Below are positions 54,094 through 63,762 of a DNA stretch of 64,000 bases, piece by piece; within the stretch, counting starts at the first letter, position 1, and each line of letters opens with the position of its first letter. The translations under genes were made by a program, and so were the position numbers. Location of the stretch: positions 1 to 64,000 of the forward strand of contig JABCTC010000016.1 in NCBI GenBank assembly GCA_018238545.1, given 5' to 3'. The notes beneath the pieces are model-generated. The model had not been told where the DNA came from. It was given only the letters and a program-made list of their open reading frames with translations, and did not search any database. This DNA is from Candidatus Heimdallarchaeota archaeon (lineage in GTDB: Archaea; Asgardarchaeota; Heimdallarchaeia; Heimdallarchaeales; Heimdallarchaeaceae).

Positions 54094-55085
54094 ATATCAT
54101 AAAGATCTATCAAAAAGAAAATTTTTCTCATGTAGGAATCTTTGCTCACCAAAATGCAGATCCTGATGCAATTGCAAGTGTAGTCGGACTAAAATACATA
54201 TTAAAGCAATATTTTCCGAAATCGAAATTTACCATGTTCGCACATTCAATTAGTACAATATCAAAAAAACTACTTTCAATCGGAAATGAATTGTTTCAAA
54301 GTGATACTGTGCCTAACGACCTTGATATCATTTTCATCTGCGATGCCAATAATATTCAACAGCTTGGTAATATCTCATTAAATGATTTCACTTCTCAAAA
54401 GAAGCCAATCATTGTAATAGATCATCATGTAAAGATAGAACAATCAGATGAGATTACTCATTCAATAGTCAATGCTGAGACATCAACCGCTGAAATGATA
54501 GGAAAAATATATGAAAAATTAGAAATAGCATTAGAACCTAAAATTGCTACATTTTTGCTTACAGGTATTCTTTTTGATACTCGAAGATTCATCTATAGAA
54601 CAGCATCAACTTTTGATACTGTTCAATTTTTAATACAAAGTGGAGGCAATTACGAGAAAGCACTCTCTATTTTACAAATAGAGCCAAGTGATTCAGAGAA
54701 AATTGCTAGATTAAAAGGAGCAACAAGAACAATAATTCATAAAGAAGGAACTTACATTTATGCTTTTACTCATATTAGTTCTTATGAATCATCGTTAGCA
54801 CGAGCATTAATTGGATTAGGAGCTAGCTTTGCGGTCGTATTAGCTGTTCCTTCTGATACTCAGTTCCGCGTCAGTATGAGGTGTACCAAAACTTTTGCAG
54901 AAGGAAATAAAATCTCTCTTGGAAATCTAGCAAATGTGATTTCTGCTCAATTTGAGGGATCGGGTGGAGGTCATCAAACTGCAGCGGGGATGAATTTTAA
55001 TAGACCGAAGGAGTTTCCTAAGGATAAAAACAAAATTGTACAAATGCTTCTAAAAATGATGCTTAAAGAAATAAATCGGAAATAA
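54075..55085 (+). CDS. DHH-family phosphoesterase (NrnA/pAp-phosphatase type), probable CTG start
   Basis: The complete domain needs sequence upstream of the first ATG (54234): the frame is open back through VGIFAHQNADPDAIASVVG, the DHH family's first motif with metal-binding His and Asp. The only initiator placed correctly is CTG 54075, 7 bases after GGAGG at 54063-54067, giving about 336 residues. Later motifs are IFICDAN, IVIDHHV (the DHH motif proper), TGILFDTR and the DHHA1 GSGGGHQTAAG near the end. It probably degrades short RNAs or nucleoside bisphosphates. It is the last gene of the prefoldin run. Confidence 0.85.
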   Translation: MSEKFLDIIKIYQKENFSHVGIFAHQNADPDAIASVVGLKYILKQYFPKSKFTMFAHSISTISKKLLSIGNELFQSDTVPNDLDIIFICDANNIQQLGNISLNDFTSQKKPIIVIDHHVKIEQSDEITHSIVNAETSTAEMIGKIYEKLEIALEPKIATFLLTGILFDTRRFIYRTASTFDTVQFLIQSGGNYEKALSILQIEPSDSEKIARLKGATRTIIHKEGTYIYAFTHISSYESSLARALIGLGASFAVVLAVPSDTQFRVSMRCTKTFAEGNKISLGNLANVISAQFEGSGGGHQTAAGMNFNRPKEFPKDKNKIVQMLLKMMLKEINRK

Positions 55086-55105
55086 ATCATCTCTGGTGAT
55101 CTAGA

Positions 55106-57337
55106 TTGAAAGAACCAATAATCTCTTTCGAGAATTTTTCTTGTCAATACCATTTTCGTAACGAATGGGCACTTTCAGATATCAATCTAACGATTTCACA
55201 GGGGGAGTTCATAATAATCACAGGTTCAAGCGGCTCAGGAAAGAGTTCGCTATGTTACTCATTAGTTGGTCTCATACCCTTTTTCTATGCTGGAAAAACA
55301 AAGGGAGACGTATTTGTTGGAAAACAGAAGGTGCAAGATTCTTCTATTCTATACCTATCTAAAAGAATTGGATATATTCCACAACGCGTTGAAAATACAC
55401 TGGTTACACCTTTTGTTCTGACTGAATTAGCTTTTCCATTGGAATATAGAGATATAAAAGAGGAGGTTGTTAATGAAAAGGTTCAATCAATTGCATTGAA
55501 ATTACACATAAATAATTTACTGGAGAGTAATCCGCAGAAATTATCAGAGGGGCAAAAACAAAAAGTCGCGATTGCTTGTGGTTTGACTTCTAGTCCCAAA
55601 ATAATTATAGCTGATGAGCCTTTAGCAAATCTTGATACCAACAACAAGAAAATGATCTGCTCACTTTTAGCTGAATTGAATAGAGAAGGAAAAACCATAA
55701 TTGTATCGACCCATGATATTTCAAATTATCTGGATGTTGCAACAAGGGTTATTGAGATTAAGGAGGGGAAGATTGTAAGAGAAACTACAATAAAAAAAGA
55801 GAGAACGAATCTAAAAGAAATTGCAAGTATTCAGGAGAACGAGGAACTAAAAGAAATATCAATAAAAAGACAGTCTCTTACGCAAAAAAGCATTTTATCG
55901 GTAAAAAACCTTGAATTCGAGTTTCCAGAAGGTTTCAGAATAAATAACATTTCTTTTTCATTCAACGAAGGGGAAGTTGTAGGGATTATAGGAGACAATG
56001 GATCAGGAAAGACAACAGTAGCAAAACTTCTTTGTGGTATATTAAAACCTACAAATGGTTCTATTAAGATTAAGGGGGTGGAATTCGAAGATTTGTCTTG
56101 GGAAGAAAGAGCTAAGTGTGTATCAATGGTTTTTCAGAACCCCGAAATTCAATTCTTTGAAGATAAGGTTAATCAAGAGATCGAATTAGTTAAGGAAAGT
56201 TTAGGAATCGAATCTAAGGGCTCAGACATTGAAATCTTACTTGAAAATAGTGGCTTAGAGAAGTACAAAGACCAGAATCCACATTCGCTCTCCCATGGTG
56301 AAAAGAGAAGGTTAGCTTTTATTGCTGCAATATACCACGACCCAGACATCATTATTTTAGATGAAATCACAAATGGATTAGATATATCGAATAAAGAGTG
56401 GTTAGTTAACAAAATATGTGATTTAAGAAATGATAACAAAACCGTGGTTATTATTTCACATGACTCATCTTGGTTGAAAGATTTTTGTAATAGATTATTC
56501 CTTTTGGAAGATGGATTTATAAGAGAAATAGAAAATCTTGAGAGTTTAGGATCGAGTACCAGTGAATATAAAGAAATTCCGAATCAAATTAGGAAAAAAA
56601 GTGAGGAAAAAGTATTATCTGAAATTGGCAGTAGATGGCACTTAGATCCTAGAACAAGAGTGGTGGTTGTACTAACATTGCTTATTTCAGCACTTTATGC
56701 AAGTAATGTTTATGTTTTAATTACATTGCTTCTCTTCTCAATTTCAATTTATATCACTGGTGAAATAAAACTGAGATTTCTAACTCAAGCTGTGTTTTTC
56801 CTTACAGTTTTTTCTATAATAGCTACTATAATCGCATTCTATAGTGGTATTATAATTGACCCTCTTACAACATTTGTCCAAATAGAGGTAAGATTTGTAG
56901 TATCTCTGTTAGTAATAACTTGGTTCTTTAATTCCGTTAGTCCTTATGAACTAGCAGTAGCTTTAGAAAAGATGTATCTTCCTGCAAAACTTGTGTGGCT
57001 AATTATCTCTATTTACCAATTTGTCCCTGTATTAAGTAAAGAAGCAACAGACATCAATTCCATCAGAAAATTGAAAGGATTAATAGGAAAAAGATTGAGT
57101 TTGAGGAGACAATATTACATCATGAAGAAAACTCTTCGTCCTTTAATGGCAGGATCAATAAACAGAGGCATAGATTTAGCAGAATCCATGGTTCTAAAAG
57201 GATTCGAACCTAAAAGAAGAAAAAATCACATTTTGGATGTTCATATAAAGATAATTGATATTGTAATAATAATAATGGTTCTTACAATATTGGGTTTAGC
57301 TATCTATTTTACTGTTTATTATTCTGCACTTGTGTAA
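55106..57337 (+). CDS. ECF transporter EcfA-EcfA-EcfT fusion
   Basis: Energy-coupling-factor transporters import vitamins or metals. The 743-residue chain has two ABC ATPases in tandem. The first has Walker A GSSGSGKSS, signature LSEGQKQKVA and Walker B IIIADEPLAN. The second has GDNGSGKTT, LSHGEKRRLA and IIILDEITNG. The last 240 residues are an EcfT membrane subunit with WHLDPRTRVVVVL at the start and ESMVLKGFEPKRRK at the coupling end. The TTG at 55106 follows GGTGAT. No S component is adjacent. These three parts are usually separate proteins. Confidence 0.88.
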   Translation: MKEPIISFENFSCQYHFRNEWALSDINLTISQGEFIIITGSSGSGKSSLCYSLVGLIPFFYAGKTKGDVFVGKQKVQDSSILYLSKRIGYIPQRVENTLVTPFVLTELAFPLEYRDIKEEVVNEKVQSIALKLHINNLLESNPQKLSEGQKQKVAIACGLTSSPKIIIADEPLANLDTNNKKMICSLLAELNREGKTIIVSTHDISNYLDVATRVIEIKEGKIVRETTIKKERTNLKEIASIQENEELKEISIKRQSLTQKSILSVKNLEFEFPEGFRINNISFSFNEGEVVGIIGDNGSGKTTVAKLLCGILKPTNGSIKIKGVEFEDLSWEERAKCVSMVFQNPEIQFFEDKVNQEIELVKESLGIESKGSDIEILLENSGLEKYKDQNPHSLSHGEKRRLAFIAAIYHDPDIIILDEITNGLDISNKEWLVNKICDLRNDNKTVVIISHDSSWLKDFCNRLFLLEDGFIREIENLESLGSSTSEYKEIPNQIRKKSEEKVLSEIGSRWHLDPRTRVVVVLTLLISALYASNVYVLITLLLFSISIYITGEIKLRFLTQAVFFLTVFSIIATIIAFYSGIIIDPLTTFVQIEVRFVVSLLVITWFFNSVSPYELAVALEKMYLPAKLVWLIISIYQFVPVLSKEATDINSIRKLKGLIGKRLSLRRQYYIMKKTLRPLMAGSINRGIDLAESMVLKGFEPKRRKNHILDVHIKIIDIVIIIMVLTILGLAIYFTVYYSALV

Positions 57338-57941
57338 TTAATTTGAGAACATCCTTTTGGATTTCAGAAATTTCTTTAGTTGCATCAAGTTTTATTATTA
57401 ATTTGGGGAACCTTTCTGCAAGCAATAAATAAATAGACTTAACTTTTTTCAGACTTTCTTCTTTCTCAAAAGTGTTTACGCCTTCCGTTCTTTCAGATGA
57501 AATCCTTTCTAGAGCTACATCAACAGGCAAATCCAAAAATATCACTAAGTGAGGTGCAATTGCAATTTTTTCATTCTCCTCTAAGATATATTGCCAATCA
57601 AGTCCTCTTGCACCTTGATAAGCAACTGAAGAGAAGTAGTATCTGTCAGTAACAACAATTTTTCCAGCTTTGAGTAAAGGAATCACCTCACTCTTCACAT
57701 GATATATTCTATCTTCCAGAAAGAGTCTAAATTCATCTTTAACAGGTAATCTAGTAGGAGCAAAAAAGCTATCACGAAGTTTTTTTCCTGGTTCAGACCA
57801 CCTTGTTGGTTCAGTTGTATAAACTGCATCATATCCTAAAGTGCGAAGTCGTTCAACTATTAATTTTGAATGGGTGGTTTTCCCTGAACCATCAATCCCT
57901 TCAAAACAGATAAACAATCCTGGACTGGAAGCATCAGACAT
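57309..57941 (-). CDS. tmk: thymidylate kinase
   Basis: Tmk phosphorylates dTMP to dTDP. The roughly 210-residue protein has the P-loop EGIDGSGKTTHSK, the DR motif VVTDRYYFSSVAYQGARG, and the LID region with ISSERTEGVNTFE. ATG 57941 sits just after a GAGTGA ribosome-site-like sequence and is preferred to GTG 57947. The 3' end overlaps the converging ECF gene by 29 bp. Confidence 0.92.
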   Translation of the reverse strand: MSDASSPGLFICFEGIDGSGKTTHSKLIVERLRTLGYDAVYTTEPTRWSEPGKKLRDSFFAPTRLPVKDEFRLFLEDRIYHVKSEVIPLLKAGKIVVTDRYYFSSVAYQGARGLDWQYILEENEKIAIAPHLVIFLDLPVDVALERISSERTEGVNTFEKEESLKKVKSIYLLLAERFPKLIIKLDATKEISEIQKDVLKLITQVQNNKQ

Positions 57942-58006
57942 TATCACTCATTGAAAATGAATGAAATAAAACAGTTTTGGTGACCAACTTATAGAAGTAA
58001 AGAAAA

Positions 58007-58666
58007 TCATATTTTGACAAGTTTTTTCTTACATTCTGGGCATCTGTTATCTACAGGAGTTACATCTTTAAAACAATTCCAACAGATAATTGTTGTTTCA
58101 GAAACTCCTTTATTCAAAGATTGAAGAATGGCTTTAAGCTGTTCTGTCAAGATTTCTGCTTTTTCAATTTCATTTTTCTTTTGATACGAACGTACTATAC
58201 CACTAGTAAAATAAAAAACTAAGAATATTCCAAGAATTCCAAGGGAAACATAACCAACAGTAGACAGAGGGTTCCCAGTATCAGGTAGAAAACTTAGAAG
58301 GGAGGAACCTACGAAACCAATGATAAAAAACAGCCACCAGAAACGGAAAATTGAACCAAAAAATGATCTTTGTCGGTTACCTTGGTTTGTCCTCTTCAGT
58401 CTATTGGAAATGAGTTTATCAATTGAAAAGAAATCAATACGAGTTAGTTCGATATTGACTAAATTACCAGTTCGATCAAGCTTAATATGAAAATCAAGTA
58501 ACCATTGATAGGAATTCTGAACTACACGCAAGGTTTGATATTGTAAGTAGTCTTCTTTTGGTTTTTTAACTTTATAATCTAACTCCTTAAGTTTAGATTC
58601 TACTTCCTGCATGATAGTTTGAATGTCTTGTTCACTACAATGAACTTCTATTCTTCCTAGTACCAT
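58007..58666 (-). CDS. unknown membrane protein with C-terminal zinc ribbon
   Basis: The 219-residue protein has a cytosolic alpha/beta N-terminus of about 105 residues, two hydrophobic segments (about 108-130 and 138-160) and a helical linker. A zinc ribbon CWNCFKDVTPVDNRCPEC ends the chain. No family is recognised. It resembles the smaller membrane/zinc-ribbon protein at 38.6-38.9 kb only in layout. Confidence 0.65.
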   Translation of the reverse strand: MVLGRIEVHCSEQDIQTIMQEVESKLKELDYKVKKPKEDYLQYQTLRVVQNSYQWLLDFHIKLDRTGNLVNIELTRIDFFSIDKLISNRLKRTNQGNRQRSFFGSIFRFWWLFFIIGFVGSSLLSFLPDTGNPLSTVGYVSLGILGIFLVFYFTSGIVRSYQKKNEIEKAEILTEQLKAILQSLNKGVSETTIICWNCFKDVTPVDNRCPECKKKLVKI

Positions 58667-58805
58667 ATAGCAAGTATCAGAATGGCTATCTATTTGAATT
58701 TTTGCTCTATAGAATTACAAGTAGAGGCGAAAATTCAGAGAAATGTTTAAATTCAAAGTTTTTTCGTTAAGATTACCTAAGGCTAGATTTCGTTAGGATA
58801 AAATA

Positions 58806-60179
58806 ATGAGTGATTACATGTTTTCTGAAAGCTTCCAAACCATGATGGATTATGCAGAAAAAGCTCTTGAAGCTAGTTCATTTGATTCTTATGAGATGAG
58901 CTGTATTGATAGACTTCATTCTCTTACGCGTTTTGCTAACTCAACGATACATCAAAATGTCTCTGACCATACTTATAGATTTATGTTTCGGGCTTCAAAA
59001 GGCAAACGTATTGGATCTAATTCTTTAACCACTTTGACAGAAAAGGCAATTGACGATACAATAGATCAGTTAACAAATGTGCTCGAATTTGTGCCTGAAA
59101 TCCCCTTCTTTCAAGGATTTCCAGAAATGAAAAACGATCAAATACCAAAGGTTATAGCTACAGGAAACCTATTAGATGAGTTTCAGAGGGCAGACATGGT
59201 TGAATCAGCTGTAAATTCAGCCGAAGAGGTAGATAAGGATGCCAATTTAGCTGGATCGGTATACATAACAGATCTACGGTTTCGCATACTTAACTCAAAT
59301 GCTATTGATTTATCTCATCAGCTTACATACAACGGAATGATTGTTAATTCACTTACAGAAAAAGAGAACAAGGGATTCGGAAAAGAAGAACAAGTTGTAA
59401 GGGATCCATCAGAATTTAATCCAGAAGAACTTGCACGCAAAGCTACAGAACTCTCTGTTAGTACATGTTCCGCCAAAGATTACGAACTTGGCGATTATGA
59501 GGTAATTTTATCACCGTCAGCTGTTAGTACACTTGTTCGCTTTCTAGCTTTTGGTTTTAATGGAACAGGGTATCATGAATCTCAGAGTTTTGTAGCTGAT
59601 CAGATAGGGGCACAAGTATTTGATAAGAAAATTACTCTTCAAGATGATCCTCTAAATACTGAAACAATTTTAGCGACCCCATTTGATGGAGAAGGAGTAG
59701 CTAAAAAACCACTTTATATTGTAGAAGAGGGTGTTCCAAAATCAATTATCTACAACAGTTTCACTTCAGCTCGATACCTTAATGATAAGGATCAAACCAC
59801 AGGACACCAAGTTATACCTTTCTCTGATTATGTTTTTGGATGGGTGATGCCCAACAATCTTACTCTGTACACAAGAGATTCTTCACTTGTTGAGATGTAT
59901 GAAGAAACAAAACGAGGGTTTTTCGTAAACCGATTACATTACACAAACTTTGTTAATAGAAGATTAGGTGCAATTACAGGACTTACAAGAGATGGTTTGC
60001 TCTATATCGAAGATGGTGAAATAATCTCTGCGGCAAGGAACTTCCGGTTTACTGATAAAATATCTGACATCCTCAGTAATGTGCCTCTTATTGGAGATAC
60101 TCTCGATACAAATATCACAACTAGATGTCCACCATTGAAATTGAATTCTTTGAAGTTCACTGGAAAAAGCACACATTAA
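58806..60179 (+). CDS. TldD/PmbA-family protein (TldE-like, without HExxxH)
   Basis: The 457-residue protein follows the PmbA/TldE pattern: an N-terminal lobe with RFANSTIHQNV, then VILSPSAVSTLVRFLAFGF and LGAITGLTRDGLLYIEDGEI at the C-terminus. The zinc-binding HExxxH of TldD is absent, as expected for the non-catalytic partner TldE. TldD/TldE forms a peptidase that cleaves unstructured or modified peptides. A TldD partner is not in the window. Confidence 0.85.
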   Translation: MSDYMFSESFQTMMDYAEKALEASSFDSYEMSCIDRLHSLTRFANSTIHQNVSDHTYRFMFRASKGKRIGSNSLTTLTEKAIDDTIDQLTNVLEFVPEIPFFQGFPEMKNDQIPKVIATGNLLDEFQRADMVESAVNSAEEVDKDANLAGSVYITDLRFRILNSNAIDLSHQLTYNGMIVNSLTEKENKGFGKEEQVVRDPSEFNPEELARKATELSVSTCSAKDYELGDYEVILSPSAVSTLVRFLAFGFNGTGYHESQSFVADQIGAQVFDKKITLQDDPLNTETILATPFDGEGVAKKPLYIVEEGVPKSIIYNSFTSARYLNDKDQTTGHQVIPFSDYVFGWVMPNNLTLYTRDSSLVEMYEETKRGFFVNRLHYTNFVNRRLGAITGLTRDGLLYIEDGEIISAARNFRFTDKISDILSNVPLIGDTLDTNITTRCPPLKLNSLKFTGKSTH

Positions 60180-60225
60180 CTTTGGATTATTTGGTAAACT
60201 TGTAACTCATTGTATATACAGGTAG

Positions 60226-61197
60226 ATGTGTATGTTAAACAAGGTAGAAGAAACATATAATAGAATAAAAGATAGAATTAATCAAACACCAGTTATGAAA
60301 TCTTCAACTCTTAATGAAATGCTAAACTGCAATTGCTATTTCAAACTTGAAAACTTCCAAAAAACTGGTTCTTTTAAAATTCGAGGAGCTCTCAACGCAT
60401 TAACTAATCTTACACCTGAGCTAAAAGATAAAGGAGTTACTACACACTCTTCAGGTAACTTTGCTCAAGCACTCTCTCTAGCATCATCTTTAGCTGAAGT
60501 GAAAGCCGTAGTTGTTATGCCAGAAAATGCCCCTAAGATCAAAGTTGCGGCCACTAAAAATTATGGTGCAGAAGTAATATTTTGTGGCAATAAATCAGGA
60601 GATAGAGAAAAAGCTGTTCAAGAGCTCATCGATAAATATGGTTATACTTTGATCCATTCATCCAACGACATAGATATAATTTACGGCCAAGGAACAGCCA
60701 CATACGAGTTGATAAAAGAAGTAGGTAAATTGGACTATGTTTTTGCTCCTTGTGGAGGAGCAGGATTACTTTCAGGAACAGCAATAGCTGCTAAAAGCCT
60801 AAACAAAGAAACAAAAGTAATCGGTGTTGAACCTAAAAATGCAGATGATGCGTACAGATCCTTGAGAGATGGTAGAATTTACCCTTCTATAGACCCCAAA
60901 ACCATCGCAGATGGTTTAAAAACACAACTTGGCGATATTACTTTCAAAATAGTACAAGAATATGTAGATGAAATAATAACAATAACTGAAGAAGAAATTG
61001 TTGATGCAATGGAATTCCTATGGTCAAGAATGAAATTGGTTGTTGAACCTTCAGGAGCGGTTTCTCTAGCGGGGGTGATGTCAGGAAAAATAGAAGTTCA
61101 ATCAAAAAATGTTGGTATAATAATCTCCGGAGGCAATACAGACCTAACAGACTACTTCGAAGGTTGGAGAGAGAAAGTAGAAAAATTGAAACTCTAA
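60226..61197 (+). CDS. threonine dehydratase/serine racemase-like PLP enzyme
   Basis: The 323-residue fold-type II enzyme has the PLP lysine in FQKTGSFKIRGAL and the SSGNFAQALSLAS loop. The glycine loop PCGGAGLLSGTAIAA holds the PLP phosphate, and there is an IISGGNTD end. It lacks the C-terminal regulatory ACT domain of biosynthetic IlvA and matches catabolic threonine dehydratase or serine racemase in length. Substrate choice is uncertain. Confidence 0.88.
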   Translation: MCMLNKVEETYNRIKDRINQTPVMKSSTLNEMLNCNCYFKLENFQKTGSFKIRGALNALTNLTPELKDKGVTTHSSGNFAQALSLASSLAEVKAVVVMPENAPKIKVAATKNYGAEVIFCGNKSGDREKAVQELIDKYGYTLIHSSNDIDIIYGQGTATYELIKEVGKLDYVFAPCGGAGLLSGTAIAAKSLNKETKVIGVEPKNADDAYRSLRDGRIYPSIDPKTIADGLKTQLGDITFKIVQEYVDEIITITEEEIVDAMEFLWSRMKLVVEPSGAVSLAGVMSGKIEVQSKNVGIIISGGNTDLTDYFEGWREKVEKLKL

Positions 61198-61239
61198 TTT
61201 AGATATTGTAAAAAAGAAAAAGAAAAAGAAAGAAAGGAT

Positions 61240-63660
61240 TTATGGTGTTTTTGATTTAATCTTTGGAACTATTACTTTTATGACTAACGCAGCAATACCA
61301 CCAGCTACAACAAGACCAGCTGCAATAGATATACCGATTATAGCACCAGTAGAAAGACCGCCTAATGATGTGAAATCAATAGGCTTAATCTCTGTACAAT
61401 TGTACGGAATAAATTCTATTGAAAATGTTCCATTGTAACCTGCGTGATTCACGCTAAACATGAAAATTAAATTGGGCGAGTATACACCAAATTCTACTTC
61501 CCATGTTACTTGCGAGAAATTAGAAGAATCATATTGTCTGAAGAAAGTACCGTCAAAAGAATCAAGATAGTAATATTCATTCCAGACAGCACTTCTATAG
61601 AAGTAACTAGGTCTAATAGAATCAGGATTATCGTAGGTATAATACGTACTATCACGTGTTCCATTGACTATAACAATCTTAATCTTATACCAAGTTAATT
61701 CTGGAACTGTAGCGTTAAAGAGGTATAAATCTCGATCATTAACAACATCTGTAAAGCTAGTAGAGTACGATCCTTCTCCAATTCCTGAAAGATTAGCATC
61801 GATGAAGTGAACATTTGTATTGTCAAAAGCTTCTGGTTTGCCAGGATCTTCTCTGATTCTTAGCAGGACTGATGTTTGGTTTACATAAGCATCTCCTTTA
61901 GTGGGCCAACTATAACCAGTATTATTGCAAACGTCTCTGATATATATTAACAGATAACGCACACTATTTGGTCGAATTGTGAAAAATTCCAATGCTTGAG
62001 AATTATTACTTGGATATGCTTGGAATATTCCATCATCTTCTTGATTACCTAACACAAAATTACTTGTGTATGTATTTTTAGCGTAATCACCCACAAATAG
62101 CTGGTAAGATAAGTCAACTGTATAGTTATTTTGCATAGTCATACTGAAATTGTAATTAACAAACGCAAAATTTGCCATTTCAAATTTGAGAAGTTTGTAA
62201 TTTGATACATCTCCATTCTCCTGTTCCAAATTGAAAGACATTGATGTAGTGTTAAACAACTCGAAATCAATCGCATTAAACTCAAGGTTGAAGTCATAGC
62301 TACTGATAACAGGTCTAAGGAAGGAATAGTATCCTGGATCAAGCATAATTTTAGCAGCGTCTTCACCGTATTGTTCTAAATCATAACTTTGACCTCTCAT
62401 TAAACCAGATTCCTCATGTTTAACTAACCAAACATCTGTTGTTCCGCCTAGAGAATAGTTTAGATAAATCATTTGTTTTTGCTCAATATTGATTCCAAAA
62501 TTAATCATATCGTCTTGGTATTGATATTGTTGTCCTTCTTCTAGAAGTGGAACTTCAATGTCTCTAATGGATAATAGGTAATCAAATTCAATATAATCTA
62601 TATTATCTGTTTCAGCTGTTATATAGACCAAAACTTGTGTATCAAATTCGAAGTGTAAATCAAATTTTTCAAATGATCCAGTACCTAAAGTAAAGTCCAA
62701 GAAACTGTAGTATGAACCTTCTTCATAATATACTAAAGGTACTACAATATGAGCCCTTGTAGTTATTGAGTTATCAAATCTTATATATTTGAATTGATAA
62801 TCTCCTTGAGACACATCAAAATAGTACGCGTGAACAGTTTCTTTCTTCAGATTATCTTCAAAGAGATTCTTTGTTTCATTCCAGATTAGATCAGGTTTGT
62901 TTAGGAAATACCCTGAAACCGGGATATTAACAGATCCTCTCGAAACAGAAATGTCTCTCGGCTTAATTATTATGTAGTTATCAGACGAGGAATAGAAAAA
63001 CAGTTCATAATCACCTCTTCCTCTTGAAGCTAGTAGTTGTACATCTCTAGAAATACCATTTATCGTATCTGCAGCTGCTAACTGTTCTTCAAAGTAGAAA
63101 TAATAAGTGAGTGAATCAGTTGTTTTAATATTCAGATCATATATATCATCAGCTTTCAAAGTAACAATATATCTGTAAAGAACCTCAGCTTCCAATTCAA
63201 GTGCAGTTTCTTTGTTAAGGAGGAGTTCTCCTTGATTTTTTACACCAACAGTGAAATTAAGATTTGGTCCTGTACCTGTATTATTGAATGCCTGGATATA
63301 AGTTGGGAAATTTATCCATTTATCGTCTTCCTTCACAAATTGATTATTGCTTTGATAGTAAAGTGAAGTAAAAGACGCTCGGAAATCTTTAGAGCTATTC
63401 GCCATATTTTGTGTTGTTGACCCAAGTGGTTCCCTGACATATCTTATATCTGTATCATATTGTGCTTCTAAATACTGATTTTCCATTGCATGATTACCGG
63501 TTAATACTCCATAACCTGTGTTATCATACTCCTGTAAAGTCACTGTTTGTGTTACATCCCAGTCATAAGCTTTAGTTCTAACAGAGGAAAAACTTGAAGA
63601 GATAAACAATATAACAACGACTAAACTTAGTAAGGTTAATCTTTGTTGATTTCTTTTCAT
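61240..63660 (-). CDS. large exported surface protein, membrane-anchored
   Basis: The 806-residue protein has a signal peptide (about 1-32), a very long beta-rich ectodomain with many N-x-S/T sites and aromatic/Tyr-rich strands, and a C-terminal hydrophobic segment (GAIIGISIAAGLVVAGGIAALV) with a basic tail. No catalytic motif is recognised. It is probably an envelope or surface-layer-associated protein. Confidence 0.78.
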   Translation of the reverse strand: MKRNQQRLTLLSLVVVILFISSSFSSVRTKAYDWDVTQTVTLQEYDNTGYGVLTGNHAMENQYLEAQYDTDIRYVREPLGSTTQNMANSSKDFRASFTSLYYQSNNQFVKEDDKWINFPTYIQAFNNTGTGPNLNFTVGVKNQGELLLNKETALELEAEVLYRYIVTLKADDIYDLNIKTTDSLTYYFYFEEQLAAADTINGISRDVQLLASRGRGDYELFFYSSSDNYIIIKPRDISVSRGSVNIPVSGYFLNKPDLIWNETKNLFEDNLKKETVHAYYFDVSQGDYQFKYIRFDNSITTRAHIVVPLVYYEEGSYYSFLDFTLGTGSFEKFDLHFEFDTQVLVYITAETDNIDYIEFDYLLSIRDIEVPLLEEGQQYQYQDDMINFGINIEQKQMIYLNYSLGGTTDVWLVKHEESGLMRGQSYDLEQYGEDAAKIMLDPGYYSFLRPVISSYDFNLEFNAIDFELFNTTSMSFNLEQENGDVSNYKLLKFEMANFAFVNYNFSMTMQNNYTVDLSYQLFVGDYAKNTYTSNFVLGNQEDDGIFQAYPSNNSQALEFFTIRPNSVRYLLIYIRDVCNNTGYSWPTKGDAYVNQTSVLLRIREDPGKPEAFDNTNVHFIDANLSGIGEGSYSTSFTDVVNDRDLYLFNATVPELTWYKIKIVIVNGTRDSTYYTYDNPDSIRPSYFYRSAVWNEYYYLDSFDGTFFRQYDSSNFSQVTWEVEFGVYSPNLIFMFSVNHAGYNGTFSIEFIPYNCTEIKPIDFTSLGGLSTGAIIGISIAAGLVVAGGIAALVIKVIVPKIKSKTP

Positions 63661-63762
63661 TTAAATCAAAGAAACGTATATTTATTTGACTAAAAAAGCA
63701 TTATGTTTCTTTCCATGTCAATTTGTTGAATAACTCTGCTTTGAGCTCTTGAAGAAACGCTT

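Noticed and set aside
54234..55085. DHH phosphoesterase starting at ATG 54234
   Set aside because: This start would remove the first metal-binding motif, which is encoded in frame just upstream.
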